Below are positions 1-6,622 of a DNA stretch of 6,622 nucleotides, in pieces. Origin of the DNA: Alphaproteobacteria bacterium (GTDB lineage Bacteria > Pseudomonadota > Alphaproteobacteria > Rhizobiales > Rhizobiaceae). The DNA lies in contig JAFKFE010000414.1 in assembly GCA_017308345.1 (NCBI GenBank), positions 1 through 6,622 on the forward strand, given 5' to 3'. Position 1 is the first letter of the stretch. Each line of letters starts with the position of its first letter. The notes under the pieces were generated by a model. It was given only the letters and a program-made list of their open reading frames with translations, was not told where the DNA came from and searched no databases. Both the position numbers and the translations under genes were made by a program.

Positions 1-1
1 G

Positions 2-853
2 TTCCGCGACGGCGAGATGGTCGGCGAGGGCCTGCTCAAGGACACCGGCCAGAACGAGATCGTGCGCATGATGGTCGGCCGCAACGTCGACCACATCTTC
101 CCCCGGCGCGAGCCGAAGATCGGCGCGCCGGTGCTGTCCGTCACGGGTCTGTCGCATCCGACCGAGTTCGACGACATCGGCTTCGAATTGCGCAAGGGCG
201 AGATCCTCGGCTTCTACGGCCTTGTCGGCGCCGGGCGCAGCGAGGTGATGCAGGCTATCGCCGGTATCACCCGCACCAGCCGAGGCGCGATATCGCTCGA
301 CGGCCAGACGATCGCGCCGAAATCGGCCGCGGATTCGATCGAGGCCGGCATCGTGTATGTGCCGGAAGAGCGCGGCAAGCAGGGCGTGGTGATCGGCATG
401 CCGATCTTCCAGAACGTGTCGCTGCCTTCGCTCGCGCGCACCTCGAAATCCGGCGTGCTGAGGCTCGCGGAAGAGTTTTCGCTCGCCCGTTCCTACACCG
501 AGCGGCTCGATCTGCGCGCTTCGTCGCTCAGCCAGGATGTCGGCACACTTTCCGGCGGCAACCAGCAGAAGGTGGTGATCGCCAAATGGCTGGCGACGAC
601 GCCGAAGGTGATCATCCTCGACGAGCCGACCAAGGGCATCGACATCGGCTCCAAGGCGGCCGTGCACGGCTTCATGGCCGAACTGGTCGCCCAAGGCCTC
701 TCGGTGATCATGGTGTCGTCGGAGCTGCCGGAAGTCCTCGGCATGTCGGACCGCGTGGTGGTCATGCGCGAGGGCCGCATGGCAGCGACCTATGACAATG
801 AGGGCCTCGACGCCGAGACGCTGGTGCGGACGGCGGCGGGGATCGCGGCATGA
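2..853 (+). CDS. rhaT: Sugar (L-rhamnose) ABC transporter ATP-binding protein, C-terminal part (5' end outside window)
   Basis: This is the ATPase that powers inner-membrane import of a sugar, most likely L-rhamnose. The reading frame is open to the left edge (FRDGEMVGEG), so the first ATG at 17 is internal. The 283 visible residues form the second nucleotide-binding domain of a tandem RbsA/XylG-type ATPase, which is usually about 500 residues long. The domain shows a Walker A motif GLVGAGRS (nt 218-241) with Arg in place of Lys, a signature LSGGNQQKV (from nt 548) and Walker B VIILDEP (nt 608-628) with its Glu kept. SSELPE stands where a switch histidine would be. The degenerate Walker A and absent His are usual for the second domain of this family. 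The stop overlaps the rhaP start by four bases. The rhamnose assignment rests on the neighbours rhaU and rhaK, because ATPases of this family do not reveal their substrate. Confidence 0.9.
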   Translation, partial: FRDGEMVGEGLLKDTGQNEIVRMMVGRNVDHIFPRREPKIGAPVLSVTGLSHPTEFDDIGFELRKGEILGFYGLVGAGRSEVMQAIAGITRTSRGAISLDGQTIAPKSAADSIEAGIVYVPEERGKQGVVIGMPIFQNVSLPSLARTSKSGVLRLAEEFSLARSYTERLDLRASSLSQDVGTLSGGNQQKVVIAKWLATTPKVIILDEPTKGIDIGSKAAVHGFMAELVAQGLSVIMVSSELPEVLGMSDRVVVMREGRMAATYDNEGLDAETLVRTAAGIAA

Positions 854-1827
854 AGCACTTGCTCAAATACAGAGAGATCTGGCTGCTCGCCGGCATCGTG
901 GTGCTGATCGGGCTGATCTCGACGCGCTTCCCCGGCTTTGCCGATCCCGCCAATCTGCGCCAGGTGTTCAACGACACATCGATCCTGATGATCCTGGCGC
1001 TCGGCCAGATGGTGATCATCCTGACGCGCTCGATCGACCTGTCGATGGCGTCCAACCTCTGCTTCACCGGCATGGTGGTGGCGATGCTCAACGCCGCGCA
1101 CCCGGCGATCCCGATCCCGGCGCTGATCGTCATCGCGCTGCTGGTCGGGCTGGTGCTCGGCGCCATCAACGGGTTCCTGGTCTGGCGGCTGAACATTCCC
1201 TCGATCGTGGTGACGCTCGGCACGCTGACCATCTATCGTGGCGCCACCTTCGTCGTCTCCGGCGGCGCCTGGGTCAATGCCGACCAGATGAGCCCGGACT
1301 TCATCAACTTCCAGCGTACTGTCCTTCTTGGCCTGCCGGTGCTGTCCTGGATCGCGATTGCCGTGATCGCGCTGTTCTTCCTGGTGATGACCCGCACGGC
1401 GCTCGGGCGCTCGATCTACGCCATCGGCGTCAATCCGACCGCCTCGGTCTATGCCGGCATCGATGTCGGCCGCACCAAGTTCATCGTGTTCTGCATTTCC
1501 GGCATGGTCGGCGGACTCGCCGGCTATCTGTGGATCTCGCGCTATGTGATCGCCTCGGTCGAGGTCGCCAACGGCTATGAACTCAACATCATCGCCGCCT
1601 GCGTCATCGGTGGCATCTCGATCGCCGGCGGCATCGGCTCGGTCGGCGGCGCGGTGCTCGGCGCGCTGTTCCTCGGCATCATCTCCAACGCGCTGCCGGT
1701 CATCAACATCTCGCCCTTCTGGCAGATGGCGATCTCGGGCAGCGCCATCATCCTGGCCGTGGTGCTCAATGCGCGCGGCGAGCGCCGGCAGGGCCGCATC
1801 ATCCTCAGAAAGGCGGAAGCGGCATGA
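850..1827 (+). CDS. rhaP: L-rhamnose ABC transporter permease (first of two)
   Basis: This is an inner-membrane permease of the BPD_transp_2 (RbsC-like) family, one of two subunits forming the sugar channel. The 325-residue length is typical. The N-terminus is short and charged (KYRE), followed by a first membrane segment at about residues 10-24. Further hydrophobic segments lie at about 44-58, 66-112, 157-181, 211-228 and 247-307. The family motif SIDLS is at 61-65. The cytoplasmic stretch starting at G193 (GVNPTASVYAG), followed by a glycine-rich segment, is the usual ATPase-contact region. The start ATG sits in an ATGA overlap with the rhaT stop, and a GGGG run eight bases upstream can act as ribosome binding site. 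It is a distant paralogue of the next gene, and the two probably form a heterodimer. Substrate is inferred from the operon. Confidence 0.92.
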   Translation: MKHLLKYREIWLLAGIVVLIGLISTRFPGFADPANLRQVFNDTSILMILALGQMVIILTRSIDLSMASNLCFTGMVVAMLNAAHPAIPIPALIVIALLVGLVLGAINGFLVWRLNIPSIVVTLGTLTIYRGATFVVSGGAWVNADQMSPDFINFQRTVLLGLPVLSWIAIAVIALFFLVMTRTALGRSIYAIGVNPTASVYAGIDVGRTKFIVFCISGMVGGLAGYLWISRYVIASVEVANGYELNIIAACVIGGISIAGGIGSVGGAVLGALFLGIISNALPVINISPFWQMAISGSAIILAVVLNARGERRQGRIILRKAEAA

Positions 1828-2825
1828 CCGACACCCCTGCCCCGCGCCACATCCCCGACCGGCTCGACAGGCCGCTTTCCTCGGCGATCTTCTCCTGGGA
1901 AACGCTGCTCGTCGTCATCGCGGTCCTCATCTTCGCGGTGAACAGCTTCGCCTCGCCCTATTTCCTCGATCCGTGGTCGCTGTCGGACCTGACCTTCAAC
2001 TTCACGGAAAAAGGGCTGATCGCGCTTGCGATGGCGCTTTTGATCATCTCCGGCGAGATCGATCTTTCGGTCGCGGCGATCGTGGCTTTAGCCTCGACGA
2101 TGATGGGCATGGCGGTGCAGGCCGGCGCCGGCACGCCGGTCCTGGTGGCGATCGGCATCGCCGTCGGGCTCGGCTGCGGCGCCTTCAACGGGCTGCTCGT
2201 CACCCGGCTCGGCCTGCCGTCCATCGTCGTCACCATCGGCACGATGAGCCTGTTCCGCGGCATCGCCTTCATCATCCTCGGCGACCAGGCCTACAAGGGT
2301 TATCCGGAAAGTTTTGCTTTCTTCGGCCAGGGCTATGTCTGGTGGGTGTTCTCGTTCGAACTGGCGTTGTTCCTCGTCGCGGCGCTGATCTACTGGTTCG
2401 TGCTGCACCGCACGAGCTTCGGCCGGCGCGTCTTCGCCATCGGCAACAATCCAGTCGCCTGCCAGTTCTCCGGCGTGCGCGTCGACCGTATCAAGTTCAC
2501 CCTGTTTTGCCTCACCGGGCTGATGTCGGGCATCGCCTCGGTGCTGATCACCTCGCGGCTCGGCTCGACGCGGCCGTCGATCGCGCAGGGCTATGAGTTG
2601 GAAGCGATCACCATGGTGGTGCTGGGGGGTGTGTCGATCCTGGGCGGCGCCGGCAGCATCCTTGGCGTCGTGCTCGCCGCCTTCATCATGGGACTGGTGA
2701 CCTTCGGCCTCGGCCTGCTCAACGTGCCGGGCATCGTCATGTCGATCTTCATCGGCCTGTTGCTGATCATCGTCATCGCCCTGCCGATCGTCTGGCGGCG
2801 GCTGCGCGTGGGACGCTTCGCCTGA
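1824..2825 (+). CDS. rhaQ: L-rhamnose ABC transporter permease (second of two)
   Basis: This is the second RbsC-like permease subunit, 333 residues, expected in the inner membrane. It has a longer hydrophilic N-terminus than RhaP (about 25 residues, rich in Pro, Arg and Asp). A first membrane segment follows at about 27-43. The family motif EIDLSV is at 78-83, and the ATPase-contact stretch starts at G207 ([12 protein letters not shown]). The glycine-rich segment [14 protein letters not shown] follows, then a strongly hydrophobic C-terminus that ends in basic residues. The start is fixed by an ATGA overlap with the rhaP stop, preceded by AAGGCGGAAG as a plausible ribosome binding site. The stop and the next start share one base (TGATG), implying coupled translation. 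Function as a permease is clear, while rhamnose specificity is inferred from the neighbours. Confidence 0.92.
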   Translation: MTDTPAPRHIPDRLDRPLSSAIFSWETLLVVIAVLIFAVNSFASPYFLDPWSLSDLTFNFTEKGLIALAMALLIISGEIDLSVAAIVALASTMMGMAVQAGAGTPVLVAIGIAVGLGCGAFNGLLVTRLGLPSIVVTIGTMSLFRGIAFIILGDQAYKGYPESFAFFGQGYVWWVFSFELALFLVAALIYWFVLHRTSFGRRVFAIGNNPVACQFSGVRVDRIKFTLFCLTGLMSGIASVLITSRLGSTRPSIAQGYELEAITMVVLGGVSILGGAGSILGVVLAAFIMGLVTFGLGLLNVPGIVMSIFIGLLLIIVIALPIVWRRLRVGRFA

Positions 2826-3139
2826 TGGAGAAATACGCCTTCAAGATGAAGCTCAATCCCGGCATGAAGGCCGAGTACAAGCGCCGTCACGACGGGATCT
2901 GGCCCGAGCTGGTTGCTCTGCTGAGAGAGGCCGGCGTCTCCGATTATTCGATCCATCTCGACGAGGAGACTGGCACCCTGTTCGGCGTGCTCTGGCGCCG
3001 CGACGACCACGGCATGGCCGATCTGCCGAAACACCCGGTGATGCAGCGCTGGTGGGCGCATATGGCTGACGTCATGGAGACCAAGCCCGACAACGAGCCG
3101 GTGGCGGTGCCGCTGGAAACCGTGTTCCATATGGCATGA
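2825..3139 (+). CDS. rhaU: L-rhamnose mutarotase
   Basis: This cytoplasmic enzyme interconverts the alpha and beta anomers of L-rhamnose and so supplies the anomer used by the isomerase. The 104-residue length equals that of Escherichia coli RhaM (YiiL). The pattern [13 protein letters not shown] matches that family, with Tyr18, His22 and Tyr41 at the same positions as the E. coli active-site residues. QRWW (74-77) and [12 protein letters not shown] near the C-terminus are also family hallmarks. The gene is called rhaU in rhizobia and rhaM in enterobacteria. It is the best substrate indicator in the operon, because the family is rhamnose-specific. The start overlaps the rhaQ stop by one base. 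The only possible ribosome binding site, GTGGGA about twelve bases upstream, is weak, so translation probably depends on coupling to rhaQ. Confidence 0.95.
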   Translation: MEKYAFKMKLNPGMKAEYKRRHDGIWPELVALLREAGVSDYSIHLDEETGTLFGVLWRRDDHGMADLPKHPVMQRWWAHMADVMETKPDNEPVAVPLETVFHMA

Positions 3140-4494
3140 TCGTCGCCGTCATCGATATCGGCAAGACCAATGCCAAGGTGGCGCTGGTCGATCTTGCGAC
3201 GCTGAGCGAGATCGCGCTGCGCCGTATCGCCAACGCGCCGGCGCGGCAGGCGCCCTACCCGCATCACGACGTCGAGGCGTTGTGGACGTTCATCCTGGAC
3301 AGCCTCGCCGATCTCAACCGCGAACGCCGCATCGACGCCATCTCGATCACCACGCATGGCGCGACCGGCGCGCTGGTCGATCGCTTGGGCGAACTGGTGC
3401 TGCCGGTGCTCGATTATGAATTCGACGGCCCCGACCTGCTTGCGGCCGACTATGACGCCGTGCGTCCGCCCTTTTCCGAGACCGGCACGCCGCGGCTGCC
3501 GATCGGCCTCAATCTCGGCGCGCAGGTCTTCTGGCTGCAGAAGCGCTTTCCGGCGGACTTCGCCAAGGCCGCCACGATGCTGATGTATCCGCAATACTGG
3601 GCGCTGCGGCTGACCGGCGTGGCCGCCAACGAGGTGACGTCGCTCGGCTGCCATACCGATCTGTGGAATCCCTGGACGTCCGACTACTCCTCGCTGGCCG
3701 ACAGGATGGGCTGGCGCGGCCTGATGGCGCCGGTGCGGCCGGCCAGGGATCGGCTCGGACCGATCCTGCCGGCGATCGCGCAACGGACGGGGCTGGATCC
3801 GCACACCCCGGTGTTCTGCGGCCTGCACGATTCCAACGCCTCGCTGCTGCCGCATCTGCTGTCCGATCGACCGCCCTTCTGCGTCGTTTCGACCGGCACA
3901 TGGGTGGTGTCGATGGCCGTCGGCGGCAGGAAGGTGCAACTCGACCCGGCGCGCGACACGCTGGTCAATGTCAATGCGATCGGCGATCCGGTGCCGTCGG
4001 CACGGTTTATGGGCGGACGCGAGTTTTCGCTGCTGACCGAGGGCCAGCCACAGGAATGGAGCGAAGACGATCTTGCCGCAGTGCTGACGCGGCATGTCTT
4101 GCTGCTGCCTTCCACCCAGCAGGGGTCCGGGCCATTCCCGAACCGCGCGTCCGAGTGGCGCAACGCCGACGCCTTAAACCCCGGCCAGCGCTTCGTCGCC
4201 ATCTCGTTCTATCTCGCGCTGATGACCGCGACCTGCCTGGAGTTGATCGGCGGCGACGGGTCGACGACCGTCGAGGGACCCTTCGCGCGGAACCCGCTCT
4301 TCATCCGCATGCTGGCGGCGGCTGCGGGAAGGCCTGTCGTCGCGTCGGAGACGTCCACCGGAACCAGCATCGGCGCTGCGCTGCTGGCGTCGGATGGCGC
4401 GCCCGCGATGAGCAAGGGCGAACGGACGGAACCACCAGCCGAGCCCGCCTGGGGTGAATACACGTTGGCCTGGCAGCAGGCCGCGAAACTTTAA
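3136..4494 (+). CDS. rhaK: L-rhamnulose kinase, FGGY family
   Basis: This carbohydrate kinase of 452 residues is expected to phosphorylate L-rhamnulose with ATP to rhamnulose 1-phosphate in the cytoplasm. The N-terminal phosphate loop is DIGKTNAK (7-14). The likely catalytic base is Asp232 in GLHDSNAS. The second phosphate motif STGTWV is at 252-257, the adenosine-side motif VEGPFARNP at 379-387, and the C-terminal helix start [10 protein letters not shown] at 409-418. It is shorter than E. coli RhaB (about 489 residues) and belongs to the rhizobial RhaK type. In R. leguminosarum RhaK is known to be needed for rhamnose uptake through the ABC transporter as well as for catabolism. That may apply here but cannot be read from the sequence. 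The start overlaps the rhaU stop (ATGA). Another FGGY sugar kinase activity is possible from the protein alone, but the mutarotase next door favours rhamnulose. Confidence 0.9.
   Translation: MIVAVIDIGKTNAKVALVDLATLSEIALRRIANAPARQAPYPHHDVEALWTFILDSLADLNRERRIDAISITTHGATGALVDRLGELVLPVLDYEFDGPDLLAADYDAVRPPFSETGTPRLPIGLNLGAQVFWLQKRFPADFAKAATMLMYPQYWALRLTGVAANEVTSLGCHTDLWNPWTSDYSSLADRMGWRGLMAPVRPARDRLGPILPAIAQRTGLDPHTPVFCGLHDSNASLLPHLLSDRPPFCVVSTGTWVVSMAVGGRKVQLDPARDTLVNVNAIGDPVPSARFMGGREFSLLTEGQPQEWSEDDLAAVLTRHVLLLPSTQQGSGPFPNRASEWRNADALNPGQRFVAISFYLALMTATCLELIGGDGSTTVEGPFARNPLFIRMLAAAAGRPVVASETSTGTSIGAALLASDGAPAMSKGERTEPPAEPAWGEYTLAWQQAAKL
4467..4482. terminator. Candidate bidirectional terminator hairpin inside the rhaK 3' end
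   Basis: The bases GGCCTG (4467-4472) and CAGGCC (4477-4482) form a perfect six-pair GC-rich stem with a GCAG loop. On the plus strand the hairpin is followed by GCGAAACTTTAAG and the rhaK stop. On the minus strand it lies about 22 bases past the dadA stop and is followed by AACGTGTATT. Neither side has a proper run of T, so intrinsic termination would be weak. The position between two convergent genes, with only ten bases between their stops, is the main reason to list it. Confidence 0.3.
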
Positions 4495-4504
4495 GCCGGT
4501 CGCG

Positions 4505-5761
4505 TCAGCGCGCTGTCCCGTACAGCAATCCCTGCGGATCGATCTCCGGCTTGCGGCCGCCTACAAGGTCGGTCAGGAATTTTCCCGAACCGCAGGCCAT
4601 GGTCCAGCCGAGATGGCCGTGGCCGGTGTCGAGATAGAGATTGCGGTATTTCGCCCGGCCGAAGACCGGCACCGAGCTCGGCATCATCGGCCGCAGGCCC
4701 GCCCACAGCACAGCCTTCTTCTCGTCGAAGGCGCCAGGGAAAAGGTCCTTGCCGGTTTCCAGGATGGTCCTGAAATCGCCGGGCTTGAAGCTGCGGTCGA
4801 AGCCGGTGAACTCCGCGGTCGAGGACATGCGCAGGCGATTGCCTAGCCTCGAATAGCCGATGAGCCGGTCTTCGTCGGCGCCACCCATGGTCGGCCCCCT
4901 GCTCTCATCCTCCAAGGGAATCGTCGCCGTATAGCCCTTAACCGGATAGACCGGCAGGTCGATGCCGTAGCGGCGGCCGAGCAGACCGCTTTCAGGCCCC
5001 AGCGATATGACGACGGCATCGCCCGCGATCGGGCCAGCCGTGGTCATGACGGCGCGCACCCGATCGCCTTCGATGTCGAGACCCTGGATCGTCGTGCCGA
5101 ACAGGAATTTGACGCCGAGCTTCTCGGCCGCATAGGCGGCGAGCCTGTCGACGAATTGCTTGGAATCGCCGGTCTGGTCGATCGGCGAATAGATGCCGCC
5201 GGCGATCTTCTCCTTGACGCCGGCAAGGCCCGGCTCCAGCTCGACCAGACGCTCGCGGCCGACGACCTCGATCGGCAGGCCGTGCTCGCCGAGATAGTGA
5301 TAATTGTCGGTGCCGGTGTCGAGGCTCTTCTGCGAGCGGAAGAAGTAGAGGATACCCTTCTTGCGCTCGTCGTAATGGATGCCGGTCTCCTCCGACAGTT
5401 GATTGATGCAGTCGCGCGAATAGAGCGCGAGCCTGAGCTTGACCTGCGTGTTGGCGCGCAGCCGCGTCACGGTGCATTCGCGCAGGAAACGCAGGCTCCA
5501 GGCATAGAAATACGGATCGAGCCGCAGCCTGACCTTGATGCCGAGGTCGTGGTTCCAGAGCGCGCGCAGGAAGGTTTTCAGCGCGGCGGGCGAAGCCCAT
5601 GCGGTGGCGTCCCCGGGCGACACCAGGCCGGCATTCGACTGGCTGGTGCCGCGCGCCGACGCCTCATGGCGCTCGATCACCGTCACCTCGTGACCGTCCT
5701 TTGCCAGATAATAGGCGGCCGCCGTGCCAACCGCGCCGGCGCCGAGAACCAGGACTTTCAT
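4505..5761 (-). CDS. dadA: D-amino-acid dehydrogenase, FAD-dependent (DadA family)
   Basis: This flavoprotein oxidises D-amino acids, typically D-alanine, to the 2-oxo acid and ammonia. It passes electrons to the respiratory quinone pool at the cytoplasmic face of the inner membrane. The 418 residues begin with a Rossmann FAD-binding strand and loop, VLVLGAGAVG (3-12), with the ribose-binding Glu30 at the end of the second strand. The stretch GTSQSNAGLVSPGDA and the C-terminal GHGHLGWTMACGSG (380-393) are characteristic of DadA. The length is slightly under that of E. coli DadA (about 432). No signal peptide is visible. The start is supported by GAGGGG five bases upstream. No alanine racemase gene is adjacent, so a partner dadX is not seen here. 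The gene is convergent with rhaK and downstream of galE. A function in rhamnose metabolism is not suggested by anything in the protein. Exact substrate range is unknown. Confidence 0.92.
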   Translation of the reverse strand: MKVLVLGAGAVGTAAAYYLAKDGHEVTVIERHEASARGTSQSNAGLVSPGDATAWASPAALKTFLRALWNHDLGIKVRLRLDPYFYAWSLRFLRECTVTRLRANTQVKLRLALYSRDCINQLSEETGIHYDERKKGILYFFRSQKSLDTGTDNYHYLGEHGLPIEVVGRERLVELEPGLAGVKEKIAGGIYSPIDQTGDSKQFVDRLAAYAAEKLGVKFLFGTTIQGLDIEGDRVRAVMTTAGPIAGDAVVISLGPESGLLGRRYGIDLPVYPVKGYTATIPLEDESRGPTMGGADEDRLIGYSRLGNRLRMSSTAEFTGFDRSFKPGDFRTILETGKDLFPGAFDEKKAVLWAGLRPMMPSSVPVFGRAKYRNLYLDTGHGHLGWTMACGSGKFLTDLVGGRKPEIDPQGLLYGTAR

Positions 5762-5919
5762 GCCATCCCCTCAGGCTCGAACAGGGCGCCGCGCTTGGAC
5801 CACGCCCTCAGCCCATAGCGCGTCTCGGCGTGCCGGACGAGCCCTTGGCCCAACAGCTCAGTTTCACTTCGCAATGCCGGACGGAAGGCTACCGCTCAGT
5901 CGCCGAGCCCAACCGCCAC
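5758..5919 (-). other. Coding-like frame interrupted by one TGA, running into the dadA start (possible gene remnant)
   Basis: On the minus strand an AGGAGA (5930-5925) is followed after five bases by a GTG at 5919. That frame reads VAVGLGD and then meets a TGA at 5898-5896. It then stays open for 45 codons to a TGA at 5760-5758 that overlaps the dadA start as ATGA. The second part contains RHAETRYGLRAWSKRG and ends in FEPEGMA. Its third codon positions are mostly G or C, like the real genes here. It has no ATG near its own beginning; TTG at 5874 or 5853 are the only early start candidates, and neither has a clear ribosome binding site. I do not recognise a family. It could be the end of a decayed small gene, a leader region, or chance in GC-rich DNA. 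A sequencing error at the TGA is also possible. Confidence 0.25.
5767..5772 (-). promoter_or_regulatory. Ribosome binding site of dadA
   Basis: Read on the minus strand, GAGGGG lies five bases before the ATG at 5761. An ATG at 5766 is followed at once by GCA TGA and cannot be the start. The site therefore fixes the start that opens the FAD-binding strand MKVLVLGAGAVG. Confidence 0.7.
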
Positions 5920-5946
5920 GCACTTCTCCTGGAATTGCTCAGTTTC
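5856..5946 (-). repeat. Three direct copies of ACTGAGC between galE and dadA
   Basis: On the minus strand ACTGAGC occurs at 5943-5937, 5900-5894 and 5862-5856, spaced by 43 and 38 bases. The first and third copies extend to the ten-base match GAAACTGAGC (5946-5937 and 5865-5856). The first copy covers the galE stop codon. The spacing is close to four helical turns, which would suit protein binding, but no known operator is recognised and chance is possible. Confidence 0.3.
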
Positions 5947-6622
5947 GAACCGAGTTCTTTGTCGTCAGTATACGCTCCCACGCCAGAGCGTCGTTCACGA
6001 TCAGGTCGAGATCGTCGCGTTGCGGCGTCCAGCCGAGTTCCTGGCGCGCAAGCTCGGAATTGGCGACCACGGCGGCGGCATCGCCCGGCCGGCGGTCGCC
6101 CATGCGCACGTCGAAATCATGGCCGAAGGCGCGGCGCACGCTGTCGATCACCTCGAGCACGGAATAGCCGTGGCTGTAGCCGCAATTGGCGACGAGGCTC
6201 GCGCCGCCGGCGCGCAGCCGTTGAAGCGCCAGCCGGTGCGCTGCCGCGAGATCGCTGACATGGATATAGTCGCGCATGCAGGTGCCATCCGGCGTCGGAT
6301 AGTCGGTGCCGAACACCTGCATGAAGGGGCGCTTGCCGAGCGCGGTCTCGCAGGCGACCTTGATCAGATGCGTGGCGCCAGGCGTAGACTGGCCGGTCCG
6401 GCCCTTGGGATCGGCGCCGGCGACGTTGAAATAGCGTAGCGCCGTGTAGCGGATGTCGTGCGCGATGGCCGCGTCGCGCAGCATCCATTCGCTCATAAGT
6501 TTGGAGAGGCCGTAGGGCGATTCCGGCGCAAGGCGGGCATCCTCGCGCACCGGCTCCAGCCCGGCGCCGCCATAGACGGCGGCGGTGGAAGAGAAGATGA
6601 AATGCGGCACGCCCTCGCGCAC
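5939..6622 (-). CDS. galE: UDP-glucose 4-epimerase, C-terminal part (N-terminus outside window)
   Basis: This cytoplasmic NAD-dependent enzyme interconverts UDP-glucose and UDP-galactose and supplies galactose units for exopolysaccharide and lipopolysaccharide; in rhizobia the gene is often called exoB. The frame is open to the right edge, and the first visible codon GTG is internal, so about 100 residues including the N-terminal NAD loop are missing. The visible 227 residues contain SSTAAVYG (11-18), whose Thr13 aligns with the catalytic Ser of E. coli GalE. They also contain the catalytic pair Tyr37-x3-Lys41 in SPYGLSK. Further motifs are RYFNVAGADP (63-72) and DYPTPDGTCMRDYIHVSDL (107-125). 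The sugar-binding pattern RPGD is at 178-181. At the position of the E. coli Tyr299 gatekeeper there is Val185. The YFNVAGAD form is typical of the ExoB/GalE group in alphaproteobacteria. It may be cotranscribed with dadA across a 177-base gap. Confidence 0.93.
   Translation of the reverse strand: MREGVPHFIFSSTAAVYGGAGLEPVREDARLAPESPYGLSKLMSEWMLRDAAIAHDIRYTALRYFNVAGADPKGRTGQSTPGATHLIKVACETALGKRPFMQVFGTDYPTPDGTCMRDYIHVSDLAAAHRLALQRLRAGGASLVANCGYSHGYSVLEVIDSVRRAFGHDFDVRMGDRRPGDAAAVVANSELARQELGWTPQRDDLDLIVNDALAWERILTTKNSVRN

Noticed and set aside
17..19. The ATG at 17 as the start of the first gene.
   Set aside because: The frame continues upstream with FRDGE, which belongs to the conserved end of the first ATPase domain, so the gene begins outside the window.
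1577..2596. A 339-codon plus-strand frame across the rhaP/rhaQ junction.
   Set aside because: It is out of frame with both permeases, and its composition (Arg, Ser, Ala, His) is that of a shifted frame with no membrane segments.
2944..4095. A 383-codon open frame on the minus strand opposite rhaU and rhaK.
   Set aside because: It is antisense to two clearly recognised enzymes, is rich in Arg, His and Gln as usual for mirror frames in GC-rich DNA, and has no recognisable domain.
4506..4515. The perfect ten-base palindrome CAGCGCGCTG at the dadA stop.
   Set aside because: It has no loop and lies in coding sequence; short GC palindromes are common in DNA of this composition.
5156..5818. A 220-codon plus-strand frame opposite dadA.
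   Set aside because: It is the mirror frame of dadA, without a recognisable domain; the dadA reading is supported by FAD-binding and C-terminal motifs.
5921..5923. A GTG at 5923 opening a 19-codon minus-strand frame (start VRGGWARR).
   Set aside because: It is only one base from the AGGAGA, too close for initiation, and the short product resembles nothing known.
5967..5972. TATACT on the minus strand inside the galE 3' end, a possible -10 box for dadA.
   Set aside because: No acceptable -35 sequence lies 16 to 18 bases upstream, and the site is about 200 bases from the dadA start inside a coding region.

Overview
The window is GC-rich, densely coding DNA. Gene content and order point to an alphaproteobacterium of the order Rhizobiales (Mesorhizobium, Rhizobium or a relative). 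The main evidence is the run of an ABC-sugar ATPase, two permeases, a rhamnose mutarotase and an FGGY kinase. This matches the tail of the rhaRSTPQUK operon described in Rhizobium leguminosarum. The genus is an inference; I could not run a database search.

Plus strand, 2-4494: the 3' part of the L-rhamnose uptake and catabolism operon. It holds rhaT (ATPase, 5' end outside the window), rhaP and rhaQ (permeases), rhaU/rhaM (L-rhamnose mutarotase) and rhaK (L-rhamnulose kinase). Each gene overlaps the next by 4 or 1 bases, so the block is one transcript and probably translationally coupled. The periplasmic binding protein (rhaS), the regulator (rhaR) and the promoter would lie upstream, outside the window. 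No isomerase, aldolase or dehydrogenase gene is present here. RhaTPQ import rhamnose, RhaU interconverts its anomers, and RhaK phosphorylates the ketose formed by an isomerase encoded elsewhere.

Minus strand, 4505-5761: dadA, a D-amino-acid dehydrogenase, convergent with rhaK and separated from it by only 10 bases. A GC-rich hairpin inside the last codons of rhaK is the only terminator-like structure at this junction.

Minus strand, 5762-5938: a 177-base gap between dadA and the upstream gene galE. It contains no intact recognised gene. It does hold a coding-like reading frame interrupted by one TGA that runs into the dadA start, plus three copies of ACTGAGC.

Minus strand, 5939-6622: the C-terminal two thirds of galE (exoB type), a UDP-glucose/UDP-galactose 4-epimerase. 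Its N-terminal NAD-binding part lies beyond the right edge.

Most of the window is ordinary metabolic DNA. I see no phage, transposon, CRISPR, RNA gene or new defence-like system. The points most worth checking are the galE-dadA gap and the substituted gatekeeper residue in GalE.
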